From: JBQTII01 sp052388275
GTDB taxonomy: Bacteria; Actinomycetota; Actinomycetes; Sporichthyales; Sporichthyaceae
Reading direction: 5' to 3'
DNA length: 64,000 bases
Assembly (NCBI GenBank): GCA_052388275.1
Contig: JBQTII010000081.1
Coordinates: 1-64,000, forward strand
The position numbers and the translations under genes are program-made. Shown piece by piece: positions 57,399-64,000 of this stretch. A model generated the notes under the pieces. That model was not told where the DNA came from, did not search any database, and saw only the letters and a list, made by a program, of their open reading frames with translations. How positions within the stretch are numbered: position 1 is the first letter of the stretch; each line of letters opens with the position of its first letter.

Positions 57399-57407
57399 TG
57401 CAGGGTG

Positions 57408-57662
57408 TTACCGGTCGATCTGGTTCGGGTCTTCGACCCGGGTGGGCGGGGTGATCACCGGGGTTGCCGGCGGCAGGTCCCCTGCGGCCGTCACCTGCGG
57501 CGGCGCCGCCGGCTTGGGCGCGTCGTCGTCAGCAATGGACTTCTTGAAGATCTTCAGCGACTGCCCTACGGACTTTGCGGTGTCCGGAAGGCGCTTGGCG
57601 CCGAACAGCAGGACGACGATCACGAGGATCAGCGTCAGTTCAAGCGGGCCGAGATTGCCCAT
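57408..57662 (-). CDS. tatA: Sec-independent translocase subunit TatA
   Basis: An 84-residue protein: short N-terminus MGNLGPLELTLILVIVVLLFG with one transmembrane helix, the FG hinge, then the amphipathic helix RLPDTAKSVGQSLKIFKKSI and a Pro-rich tail. Forms the pore-like element of the Tat pathway. ATG at 57662. Nine bases before tatC. Confidence 0.93.
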   Translation of the reverse strand: MGNLGPLELTLILVIVVLLFGAKRLPDTAKSVGQSLKIFKKSIADDDAPKPAAPPQVTAAGDLPPATPVITPPTRVEDPNQIDR

Positions 57663-57705
57663 GGCGGACTCCGTTCCGGAACGAGGCGTTCCTCAAGGTT
57701 ACCTG

Positions 57706-57719
57706 CAGATACGTATCTG
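57706..57719. promoter_or_regulatory. perfect 14-bp palindrome upstream of tatA
   Basis: CAGATACGTATCTG, self-complementary over all 14 bases, 44 bases before the tatA start. A minus-strand TAACCT box (about 57696-57701) lies just downstream, so a bound regulator would sit at the promoter. Confidence 0.45.
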
Positions 57720-57781
57720 ACCAGTGCGCGGACAGGCCCAGACCTCCACATGTGGGGTCATTCTCACCTGCCGGGACAGCC

Positions 57782-57985
57782 TTACCTGAACTCCCGTGCG
57801 TTATTCGCAGCCGGCAGGCTCCGGGATGCCGCATCGAGGGCGGAACTGGCATCGGCGAGGGAATTCGACACCCGCCCTACCTCACGTCCCAGCGCGGTCA
57901 CCGCCCGCCACAAGCGCAACGCCGGGACCACGAGAACAATTGCCCCACCCGCCGCTGCCACGATGCCGATCGCCACAAAGGTCAC
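57782..57985 (-). CDS. small single-pass membrane protein
   Basis: About 67 residues: one transmembrane helix (MTFVAIGIVAAAGGAIVLVV) and a C-terminal amphipathic stretch (RVSNSLADASSALDAASRS) that could form a coiled coil. The second GTG, at 57985, is chosen because TAGTCT lies exactly 6 bases upstream of it; the GTG at 57988 is only 3 bases away. Small proteins of this kind occur at the same place between paf genes and tatA in other actinobacteria, but no function is known to me. Confidence 0.65.
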   Translation of the reverse strand: MTFVAIGIVAAAGGAIVLVVPALRLWRAVTALGREVGRVSNSLADASSALDAASRSLPAANNAREFR

Positions 57986-57991
57986 CACCCG

Positions 57992-57997
57992 AGACTA
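57992..57997 (-). promoter_or_regulatory. -10 box (TAGTCT, minus strand) for a leaderless start
   Basis: TAGTCT ends 6 bases before the GTG at 57985. Confidence 0.5.
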
Positions 57998-58024
57998 GGG
58001 CATGTCCTGGCAGGGCCGGGTCGG

Positions 58025-58276
58025 CTACCGCGCGCTCACCGTCGGCACCCGGCGGGCGAGTAGTTCGGCGGCGACCACCCGCGAGGCCTCCCGCCTGACG
58101 TCTGCGCCGCACTGCGGGCACCGGAATCGGTAGTGCGCGGACCGGCCGGATCCGGGCACCACCAGGCGCAGGTCCGCTGCCCGGACCCGGACATGCCCGC
58201 AGTCCGGGCAGGTGACCTTGACCTCGATGTCGGGCGAACCCATGGCCGGGCCCGGGGTGAGCTCGAACTCGCTCAT
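58025..58276 (-). CDS. small zinc-ribbon protein
   Basis: An 83-residue protein with two CxxC pairs (VTCPDCGHV and RCPQCGADV) about 30 residues apart, forming a likely zinc ribbon, and a short helical C-terminus. ATG at 58276 overlaps the pafC stop (ATGA), so it is translated with pafBC. Function unknown; it may contact nucleic acid or the WYL regulators. Confidence 0.7.
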   Translation of the reverse strand: MSEFELTPGPAMGSPDIEVKVTCPDCGHVRVRAADLRLVVPGSGRSAHYRFRCPQCGADVRREASRVVAAELLARRVPTVSAR

Positions 58277-59247
58277 CGGCAGGTCGAGTCCGGATAGAGC
58301 GCCAGCGCGGTGCCCGCCGCGGTGCGTACCTGCGCCACGAGCTCGGGCGGTTCCAGCAGGGTGGCGGTCGGGCCGAGCCGCAGCGCGAGCCGCACCAGCC
58401 ACGCCGGGTCCCCCGAGCGGATCCGGACCCGGGTCCGCCCCCCTGGCAGATCAACCACGTCCTCGCAGGGGTAGTACTCACTCACCCAGCGGGCTGCCGC
58501 TTCACACTCGAACTCCGCGAGGGTGCCACCGGAGTCGGAGCCGAACAGCCCTGCGTCCACATCGGCCAGGCCGGCCTCGGGGTGCGTCGCCGAAGGTGTG
58601 TCCAGCACCCGCACGTCCAGCATCCGGTCAAGACGGAACTTGCGCACCGCCTCGGCGCGGTAACACCAACCCTGTAGGTAGGTGCGTCCGGAGATCACGG
58701 CGATCCGCAGGGGATCGACCTCCCGCTCGGTGTCCTCGTCGCGACCGGGCACGTGATAGCTCAGGTGCAACCGGCGCCCGCTCGCCAAGGCGTCCCGGAC
58801 CAGGGCATGGATCAGCGGGTCGACCTGCTCGGCCGATGCGACTCCCACTCGCGCTTCGGCTGGGCCCAGCGCGCTACCCGCAACCTCGGTCAGCTTGGCC
58901 ATGGTGCGGTCCAGCGCATCGTGCTCTGCCGCGCCGGGCAGCCCGGCCAGCAACTGCAGCCCCACGAGCAAGGCGGCGGATTCCTCGACGCCGAGCCGCA
59001 GCGGGCGCGCGATGGTGTCGGCGTTGCCCAGAAAGACCTGCCCGTCGGACCACTCCGCCTCGATGAGATCGTCGGGCAGGTGTCCCGGCGTTCCGCAGCA
59101 GAACAACAGGTAAAGGTCCTTCTCCAGCTGGTCCGGGGTGACGCCCGCGTCGGCGGCCGCCTGCTGGAGCGAGATCCCTTGACGCGTGAGCAGATAGGGC
59201 ACCAGCGCGAGTAACCGCGTCAGATGCTCGGCGGCGCCGGTCGTCAT
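58273..59247 (-). CDS. pafC: WYL-domain transcriptional regulator PafC
   Basis: A 324-residue regulator with an N-terminal helix-turn-helix (LTRLLALVPYLLTRQGISLQQAAADAGVT), a central WYL domain (about 150-235; RRLHLSYHVPGRDED, RTYLQGWCYRAEAVRKFRLDRM) and the WCX C-terminal domain. With PafB it forms the PafBC activator that responds to single-stranded DNA and drives the LexA-independent DNA damage response in mycobacteria. ATG at 59247 overlaps the pafB stop. Confidence 0.9.
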   Translation of the reverse strand: MTTGAAEHLTRLLALVPYLLTRQGISLQQAAADAGVTPDQLEKDLYLLFCCGTPGHLPDDLIEAEWSDGQVFLGNADTIARPLRLGVEESAALLVGLQLLAGLPGAAEHDALDRTMAKLTEVAGSALGPAEARVGVASAEQVDPLIHALVRDALASGRRLHLSYHVPGRDEDTEREVDPLRIAVISGRTYLQGWCYRAEAVRKFRLDRMLDVRVLDTPSATHPEAGLADVDAGLFGSDSGGTLAEFECEAAARWVSEYYPCEDVVDLPGGRTRVRIRSGDPAWLVRLALRLGPTATLLEPPELVAQVRTAAGTALALYPDSTCR

Positions 59248-60209
59248 GGTGAGGCCGCCAATTGACGCAGGCGAGCGAGCACCGCGGCCCGGATCTCGGG
59301 TGGGCCCTCGGCAACCACCTCCGGGCCGTGCGCGACCAGCTCGTCGACCAGAAATCCTGGCTCGCCGTAGGGAAGCATGAGACGGTCCCAGCCGGCCTGC
59401 GGGCCCGCCGTGACCCGGGTGGCGCTACGGCGCAGGCCGGCGCCCCCACCGGTGCGTACCAGGACGCTCGCGCTGCCCACCGGCTCGGGCGGGGCGAAGG
59501 CGCGCAGGTGCTCCCGGATCGCCTCATCGGGCGGGCGGTGGACCGACCCAGCCGCTGCGAAGGTCTTGACCCCAGAGGTAATCCTGCTCAGCCGGAACAT
59601 GCGTGCCGCGTCCCGGTCGCGGTCATGCCCGATCACGTACCAGCGCACCCCCCGGACCAGCAGGTGCCAGGGTTCCACGCGGCGCCGCACCGACTCGCTC
59701 GCACCGGCGCTGCGGTAGTCGAAGGTGACCGGCTGCCCGCGCAGCACCGCGGACCACAACGGGGTGAATGCGGGGTCGGTAGCGCCCAGGCGCGGCTCGA
59801 AACCGACGACCGTAGAAAGATCAGGGTCGACGCCGTCGGCGCGCAGCTTGAGCAACGCGGTGTGCGCAGCCCCGGAGACCGAGGCCTGCGACCAGGCCCG
59901 GGCGGCCAGCGCCAGCACCGCCAACTCGTCGGGGGCGAACGACACCGCCGGCAGCGCATAGGTGCTGCGGTCGATCCGATAGCCGACCTCGTCCTCGAAG
60001 TACGCGTCCTGGCCGCCGGTCTCCAGCGGAATCCCCAGCTCGCGCAGCTCGTCCTTGTCGCGCTCAAACATGCGCTCGAAGGCCTCATCGCTCGCGCACT
60101 GGGCGTAGGAGGGCACCGCCCGGCGGATCTGGTCCTTCGTCAGATAGCGCCGCGTCGAGAGCAGGCACATGGTGAGGTTGAGCAGTCGCTCGGTGCGCTT
60201 CGCGGACAT
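59244..60209 (-). CDS. pafB: WYL-domain transcriptional regulator PafB
   Basis: A 321-residue regulator: helix-turn-helix start SAKRTERLLNLTMCLLSTRRYLTKDQ, FERMFERDKDELRELGIPLET typical of PafB, a WYL domain (VRGVRWYVIGHDRDRDAARMFRLSRI) and a WCX domain. ATG at 60209 (MSAKRTERL) is preferred to the ATG at 60245 because TAGCAT lies 8 bases upstream of it. First gene of pafB-pafC-zinc ribbon. Confidence 0.92.
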   Translation of the reverse strand: MSAKRTERLLNLTMCLLSTRRYLTKDQIRRAVPSYAQCASDEAFERMFERDKDELRELGIPLETGGQDAYFEDEVGYRIDRSTYALPAVSFAPDELAVLALAARAWSQASVSGAAHTALLKLRADGVDPDLSTVVGFEPRLGATDPAFTPLWSAVLRGQPVTFDYRSAGASESVRRRVEPWHLLVRGVRWYVIGHDRDRDAARMFRLSRITSGVKTFAAAGSVHRPPDEAIREHLRAFAPPEPVGSASVLVRTGGGAGLRRSATRVTAGPQAGWDRLMLPYGEPGFLVDELVAHGPEVVAEGPPEIRAAVLARLRQLAASP

Positions 60210-60217
60210 CGACTGCG

Positions 60218-60230
60218 ATGCTATTAGGTT
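60218..60230. promoter_or_regulatory. overlapping divergent -10 boxes for pafB and DUF3866
   Basis: Minus-strand TAGCAT (60218-60223) precedes pafB by 8 bases and plus-strand TAGGTT (60225-60230) precedes the GTG at 60237 by 6 bases. The two boxes are one base apart, so divergent transcription from here should be mutually exclusive. Confidence 0.55.
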
Positions 60231-60236
60231 GTGCGC

Positions 60237-61322
60237 GTGATCCATTGGCGGCGCGGGGGCGTGATGAGCCTGGGTCGCGAGTGGCCCGGGGCCCTTGAAC
60301 TCAGTGTCGACGTCGACGGCTCACCCCTGCTCGCGCTGGCCTATCCGGCGCTGACCGGGCGACCCGAGATCGGCGACGAAGTGCTGGTGAACGTCGGGGC
60401 GCTGGTGGCCGGGCCCGGGGGCCGGGCGCTGGGCACCGGGGGCTACGCGCCGGTGATCGCCCTTCCCACTCGCCTGCCGGTGGATCCGCCGGCAGGTGGG
60501 CATCTGGTGAAGGCTCGCTACACCCCCCAGCAGGTAATGGTGGGCGGAGCCGACGAGCAGGGCTCACCCCACCACGACCTGCTGCGTGACGCGGACGATC
60601 TGGGCGCCATGCCGGTCATCACCGCCGATCTGCACTCCGCGCTGGCGGCGATCTGCGCAGCGATAGCCGCGGATGCGCCCGGGACCCGGGTCGCCTATGT
60701 CCTCACCGACGGCGGCGCACTGCCGGCCTGGTTCTCCCGCACCGTGCCCGCGCTACGCGGGGCGGGCCTGCTGGTGGGGGCGGTGAGCACCGGACAGTCC
60801 TTCGGCGGCGACCTGGAGTGCGTGTCGCTGCATTCCGGCCTGCTGGCGGCCCGGGTCGTCCTGGGCGCGGACATCGCCGTGGTCGCCCCTGGCCCCGGAA
60901 ACCTGGGCACCGGAACGCGCTGGGGCTTCTCCGGGGTCGCCGCGGGGGAGGCCGTCAACGCCGCTGCCACCCTTGGCGGGCGCCCGGTGGCGTGCCTGCG
61001 GTTATCGGCCGTCGATGAGCGCGAGCGACACCGCGGGGTCTCTCATCACAGCCTCACCGCTTACGGGCGGGTCGCTCTTGCGCCGGCGGACGTCGCGGTG
61101 CCCTTGCTGACCGGGGCGTTCGGCGCGGCCGTGCGTGCGCAATGCGCCCCGCTGGCCACCTCTCACCGTCTAGTAGAGGTTGATCTAGCGGGGCTTCGGG
61201 AGGTCCTCGAAGCATCCGCTGTGCCGCTGTCCAGCATGGGGCGAGACCTGTCCGAGGACCCCGCGTGCTTCCTCGCCGCCGCGGCCGCCGGCCGCCATGC
61301 GGCGAGCCTGCTCGGTCAGTAG
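60237..61322 (+). CDS. DUF3866 family protein
   Basis: A 361-residue cytosolic protein with the DUF3866 pattern (WRRGGVMSLGREWPGALELSV, ARYTPQQVMVGGADEQ, VAPGPGNLGTGTRWGFSGVAAGEAVNAA, VSHHSLTAYGRVALAP). The family is typical of actinobacteria and Firmicutes; no reaction is known. GTG at 60237 fits the family N-terminus. Its 3' end overlaps the FKBP gene by 7 bases on opposite strands. Confidence 0.85.
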   Translation: MIHWRRGGVMSLGREWPGALELSVDVDGSPLLALAYPALTGRPEIGDEVLVNVGALVAGPGGRALGTGGYAPVIALPTRLPVDPPAGGHLVKARYTPQQVMVGGADEQGSPHHDLLRDADDLGAMPVITADLHSALAAICAAIAADAPGTRVAYVLTDGGALPAWFSRTVPALRGAGLLVGAVSTGQSFGGDLECVSLHSGLLAARVVLGADIAVVAPGPGNLGTGTRWGFSGVAAGEAVNAAATLGGRPVACLRLSAVDERERHRGVSHHSLTAYGRVALAPADVAVPLLTGAFGAAVRAQCAPLATSHRLVEVDLAGLREVLEASAVPLSSMGRDLSEDPACFLAAAAAGRHAASLLGQ

Positions 61323-62302
61323 GTGCCCAGCAGGTCGATCACGAATACGAGGGTGTCGGTGCCCTTGATACCGGCGGCCTCGTTGCCCGCGGCGCCGTAG
61401 CCGAGCTTGGGCGGGATCACCAGGATGACCCGGGAGCCGACCGTCTGCCCCGTCAGGCCCTTCACCCAGCCCTCGATGACCCCGCCCTCGCCGTTGGCCG
61501 GATCACCCGCGCCGAGCACGGCGCCGAAGGGGCCGCGTCCCGGCTGCCAGGAGGAGTCGAACACCTTGCCGTTTCGCCAGAGCGCGCCGGTGTACTGGGC
61601 GACGATCGAGGAATCCCTTCTCACCTGTGGACCGCCACCAGTGGTGAGCACCCGGGCGATGAGGTCCTGGGGCGCTGCGACCTCAGGCACCGTCAGCTTC
61701 GGGTCCGCCCCGGTGGGATCCGCACTGGGCAGCGAGGGCGCCTTGTCCGCGTTCGAGGCCTTACCCGCTGCCGCGGCGCCGGCGCCGAAGGCGTCCAGGA
61801 CGTCGATGACGAACATCAGGCTGTCGCCGGGTAGCACGCCGACGGCCGTATTGCCCTGCGCGCCGAACCCGTCCGCTGCCGGAATGGCGAGAAGCACCCT
61901 CGACCCGATCGGCACACCCGGCAGCGCCGTGGCCCAGCCGGGCACCACGTCGTCGAGGCGGCGGATCAGGGGACGCTTGCCGAAGGTGTTGACGAAGGCC
62001 GGCAACTCGACTCCGTCGACGTCCCAGACCTGACCCTTGACGTCAGCGACGAGCAGATCATCAGCCGCCAGCGCCCGCCCCGTTCCGCGGGTCAGCACCG
62101 AGGTCGTCGTCTGCGGCGGCGGTGCGGTGATGGACCGCAGCGTGGGCTCGACTCCGAGCTCCGCCGTCGAAACCTCGGGCAGCGCGAACGACTTCGCCTT
62201 GGCCTTCTCGCCGCCACCACCGCCGCAGGCCGACAGGACCAGAACGGCGATCAGCACGAGGGCAGCTTTACGGCGCACGCTCCATCGTTCCATGCGCAGC
62301 AT
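61316..62302 (-). CDS. double-FKBP lipoprotein (peptidyl-prolyl isomerase)
   Basis: A 328-residue lipoprotein: lipobox LSAC (Cys about 26), Gly-rich spacer and two FKBP-fold domains (about 65-175 and 215-325). The second has the usual active-site pattern VAQYTGALWRNGKVFDSSW, VIEGWVKGLTGQTVGSRVILVIPPKLGYG. The first keeps WATALPGVPIGSRVLLAIPAADGFG but lacks the YxGxLxxG strand, so only the second is likely a full isomerase. ATG 62302 or 62293 may start translation. Placed between pafA and DUF3866, as in other actinobacteria. Confidence 0.85.
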   Translation of the reverse strand: MLRMERWSVRRKAALVLIAVLVLSACGGGGGEKAKAKSFALPEVSTAELGVEPTLRSITAPPPQTTTSVLTRGTGRALAADDLLVADVKGQVWDVDGVELPAFVNTFGKRPLIRRLDDVVPGWATALPGVPIGSRVLLAIPAADGFGAQGNTAVGVLPGDSLMFVIDVLDAFGAGAAAAGKASNADKAPSLPSADPTGADPKLTVPEVAAPQDLIARVLTTGGGPQVRRDSSIVAQYTGALWRNGKVFDSSWQPGRGPFGAVLGAGDPANGEGGVIEGWVKGLTGQTVGSRVILVIPPKLGYGAAGNEAAGIKGTDTLVFVIDLLGTY

Positions 62303-62319
62303 GCACCGGGCGCCGCAGG

Positions 62320-63681
62320 TCACATCGAGGCGATGAGCTTTTCCACCCGCTCGTCGGTGTGGCGGAACGGGTCCTTGCACAGCACAGTGCGCTGGGCCTG
62401 GTCGTTGAGCTTGAGGTGCACCCAGTCGACGGTGAAGTCGCGGCGGCGTTCCTGTGCCCGTTTGATGAACTCCCCGCGCAGGCGAGCACGAGTGGTCTGC
62501 GGCGGCACCGACTTGGCCTCGAAGATGTCCAGGTCTCGCGAGATGCGCTCGACCATGCCCTTGCGCTCCAGCATGTAGTACAGCCCGCGGTGGCGGTTGA
62601 TGTCGTGGTAGGCGAGGTCGAGCTGCGCAACGCGGGGCGCCGAGAGCGGCAGGTCGTTCTTGGCCCGGTAGGCCTCGATGAGCTTGTACTTGATCACCCA
62701 GTCGATCTCGCGCTCGATCGCCGTGAGGTCGCCGGAACCGATGGCGAGCACGGCACGCTCCCACAGGTCGAGCACCGTCTTGACCACGCCGGAGTCCAGC
62801 CCGCGCCGGGAGGCGAAGTCGCGGGCCTTACTCAGGTACTCCTCCTGGATCTCCAGGGCGCTGGCCTCCTTGCCGTTGGCCAGGCGAACCTTGCGCTGGC
62901 CGGTGAGGTCGTGGCTGATCTCGCGGATCGCGCGGATCGGGTTCTCCAGCGTCAGATCCCGCATCACGACGCCGGCCTCGATCATCCGCAGCACGAGATC
63001 GGTGGAGCCGACCTTGAGCATCGTGGTGGTCTCACTCATGTTCGAGTCGCCCACGATGACATGCAGGCGGCGGTAACGCTCGGCGTCGGCGTGCGGCTCG
63101 TCGCGGGTGTTGATGATCGGCCGAGACCGGGTGGTCGCCGAGGAGACCCCTTCCCAGATGTGTTCGGCCCGCTGGCTGAGGCAGTACACCGCTCCACGCG
63201 GGGTGGCCAGAACCTTGCCCGCGCCGCAGATGATCTGACGGGACACCAGAAACGGGATCAGCACGTCCGCCAGGCGGGAGAACTCGCCATGGCGGGCGAC
63301 CAGGTAGTTCTCGTGGCAGCCGTAGGAGTTGCCGGCGGAGTCGGTGTTGTTCGTGAACAGGTAGACATCCCCGGCGATGCCCTCTTCGCGCAGGCGCCGC
63401 TCCGCGTCGACCAGCAGGCCCTCGAGGATCCGCTCCCCTGCCTTGTCGTGGGTCACCAGATCGACGACACTGTCGCATTCCGGGGTCGCATACTCCGGGT
63501 GGGACCCGACGTCGAGATAGAGCCGGGCACCGTTGCGCAGGAAGACGTTACTTGATCGACCCCAGGACACGACCCGGCGGAACAGGTAGCGCGCGACCTC
63601 GTCGGGTGAGAGGCGGCGCTGCCCCCGGAAGGTGCAGGTGACGCCGTACTCGTTCTCCAAGCCGAAGATGCGGCGGTCCAT
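62320..63681 (-). CDS. pafA: Pup-protein ligase PafA
   Basis: A 453-residue ligase that joins the C-terminal glutamate of the protein Pup to lysines of target proteins, marking them for the proteasome. The glutamine-synthetase-like fold shows MDRRIFGLENEYGVTC (ATP/Mg Glu), NNTDSAGNSYGCHENYL, RPIINTRDEPHAD and HVIVGDSNMSE. ATG at 63681 has TATCCT 6 bases upstream, fitting a leaderless message. It lies next to prcA as in mycobacteria. Confidence 0.95.
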   Translation of the reverse strand: MDRRIFGLENEYGVTCTFRGQRRLSPDEVARYLFRRVVSWGRSSNVFLRNGARLYLDVGSHPEYATPECDSVVDLVTHDKAGERILEGLLVDAERRLREEGIAGDVYLFTNNTDSAGNSYGCHENYLVARHGEFSRLADVLIPFLVSRQIICGAGKVLATPRGAVYCLSQRAEHIWEGVSSATTRSRPIINTRDEPHADAERYRRLHVIVGDSNMSETTTMLKVGSTDLVLRMIEAGVVMRDLTLENPIRAIREISHDLTGQRKVRLANGKEASALEIQEEYLSKARDFASRRGLDSGVVKTVLDLWERAVLAIGSGDLTAIEREIDWVIKYKLIEAYRAKNDLPLSAPRVAQLDLAYHDINRHRGLYYMLERKGMVERISRDLDIFEAKSVPPQTTRARLRGEFIKRAQERRRDFTVDWVHLKLNDQAQRTVLCKDPFRHTDERVEKLIASM

Positions 63682-63687
63682 GACTGG

Positions 63688-63693
63688 AGGATA
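63688..63693 (-). promoter_or_regulatory. -10 box (TATCCT, minus strand) for leaderless pafA
   Basis: TATCCT ends 6 bases before the pafA ATG at 63681. Confidence 0.5.
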
Positions 63694-63731
63694 ACGGCCG
63701 CGATCATCCTCGGTGGGCAGACTCACAAGGC

Positions 63732-64000
63732 TTAGAGCACCGGGCCGTCCGGGTCGTCCGGGGCGCCGGGTTTAGGCGGGGTCGGGCCGACGGGCGGGCG
63801 ATCGAGCGTGGACGCCGGTGCCTGCGGCACGGCGTCCGCGGCTTCGGCTACCTCAACTGCTCCCCTCGAGCCGAGGATCTCCTCCAAGCGAGCCCGGGTG
63901 ATCCGCTTGAACTTGCGGGTGGGCCGCGCCCGATCCAATACCGCGACCTCGAGCTGGTTGGCCGCGATGGCGCGCGGTGAGTCGGTGCCCGGCGCGTTCC
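63732..64000 (-). CDS. prcA: proteasome alpha subunit, C-terminal part (truncated by window edge)
   Basis: The frame enters from the right edge and ends at a TAA at 63732. It reads QLEVAVLDRARPTRKFKRIT and then RARLEEILGSRG, which matches the last helix and strand region of actinobacterial PrcA, and finishes with a Pro/Ala/Asp-rich tail (PPKPGAPDDPDGPVL). The tail is of the kind seen in PrcA proteins; the 20S alpha ring gates entry of pupylated substrates. Placement next to pafA supports the call. Confidence 0.8.
   Translation of the reverse strand, partial: NAPGTDSPRAIAANQLEVAVLDRARPTRKFKRITRARLEEILGSRGAVEVAEAADAVPQAPASTLDRPPVGPTPPKPGAPDDPDGPVL

Overview
The window is about 64 kb of very GC-rich, gene-dense DNA from an actinomycete (Actinomycetota). 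The evidence is gene content: a Pup-proteasome neighbourhood (end of prcA, pafA, pafB, pafC) followed by tatA, tatC and a HelY-type helicase; RbpA; a SigK/RskA pair; a mycofactocin-type SDR; and a run of genes in the same order as mycobacterial Rv1822-Rv1830. Genus cannot be decided from sequence alone. No rRNA, tRNA, CRISPR array, insertion sequence or prophage was seen. Many genes start with GTG, and at least ten have a TAnnnT box 6-8 bases before the start codon, which suggests frequent leaderless transcription.

Layout. 1-10.1 kb: the edge of a YGQPP-repeat protein, a class III adenylate cyclase, then the conserved cluster (phosphatidyltransferase, ManC-like fusion, DUF881-Sbp-DUF881, GcvH, GarA-type FHA protein, MerR, DUF151, MerR). 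10.2-13.2 kb (minus): SigK-type sigma factor, RskA-type anti-sigma factor and an internally duplicated lipoprotein. 13.3-15.5 kb: acyltransferase and a two-subunit 3-oxoacid CoA-transferase. 15.5-19.9 kb: a 1479-residue fusion of assimilatory nitrate reductase and a CysJ-type flavoprotein. 20-28.7 kb: accessory genes, including a cupredoxin, two PIN/Phd toxin-antitoxin modules, a short UvrA paralogue, and Fic and SelO side by side. 28.9-32.8 kb: molybdate operon (HTH-TOBE regulator, sulfite-oxidase-like protein, modABC). 33-36.2 kb: rbpA, fxsA, polyprenol-phosphate-mannose synthase and lnt. 36.4-46.1 kb: a TauE/SafE permease, a structured intergenic region, a sugar epimerase, a two-component system, and an envelope cluster (glycosyltransferase, DUF2064, methyltransferase, cytochrome b561/molybdopterin oxidoreductase, GT-C mannosyltransferase). 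46.1-48.8 kb: a lower-GC island with a secreted serine protease and a lipoprotein resembling that protease's pro-region. 48.8-53.9 kb: a secreted metalloprotease, an M24 peptidase, a 5'-3' exonuclease and an FMN-dependent oxidase. 53.9-64 kb: helY, tatC, tatA, a small membrane protein, a zinc ribbon, pafC, pafB, DUF3866, a double-FKBP lipoprotein, pafA and the end of prcA.

Connections. The mod operon would supply molybdenum to the nitrate reductase fusion and possibly to the two sulfite-oxidase-like proteins. Tat components are present for twin-arginine cargo, and the b561/Moco protein carries an internal RR motif. Lnt and the mannose-phosphate synthase, fused as Ppm1 in M. tuberculosis, are separate adjacent genes here and fit with the GT-C and GT2 enzymes in cell-envelope glycosylation. 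The most unusual items are the protease/pro-region pair at 46.3-48.7 kb, a strongly structured candidate RNA at 37.49-37.64 kb ending in a T-run, a repeated ATGAGCGAGCGAAGCGAG start element on ATGA gene overlaps, and a sigma-R-type promoter in front of rbpA.
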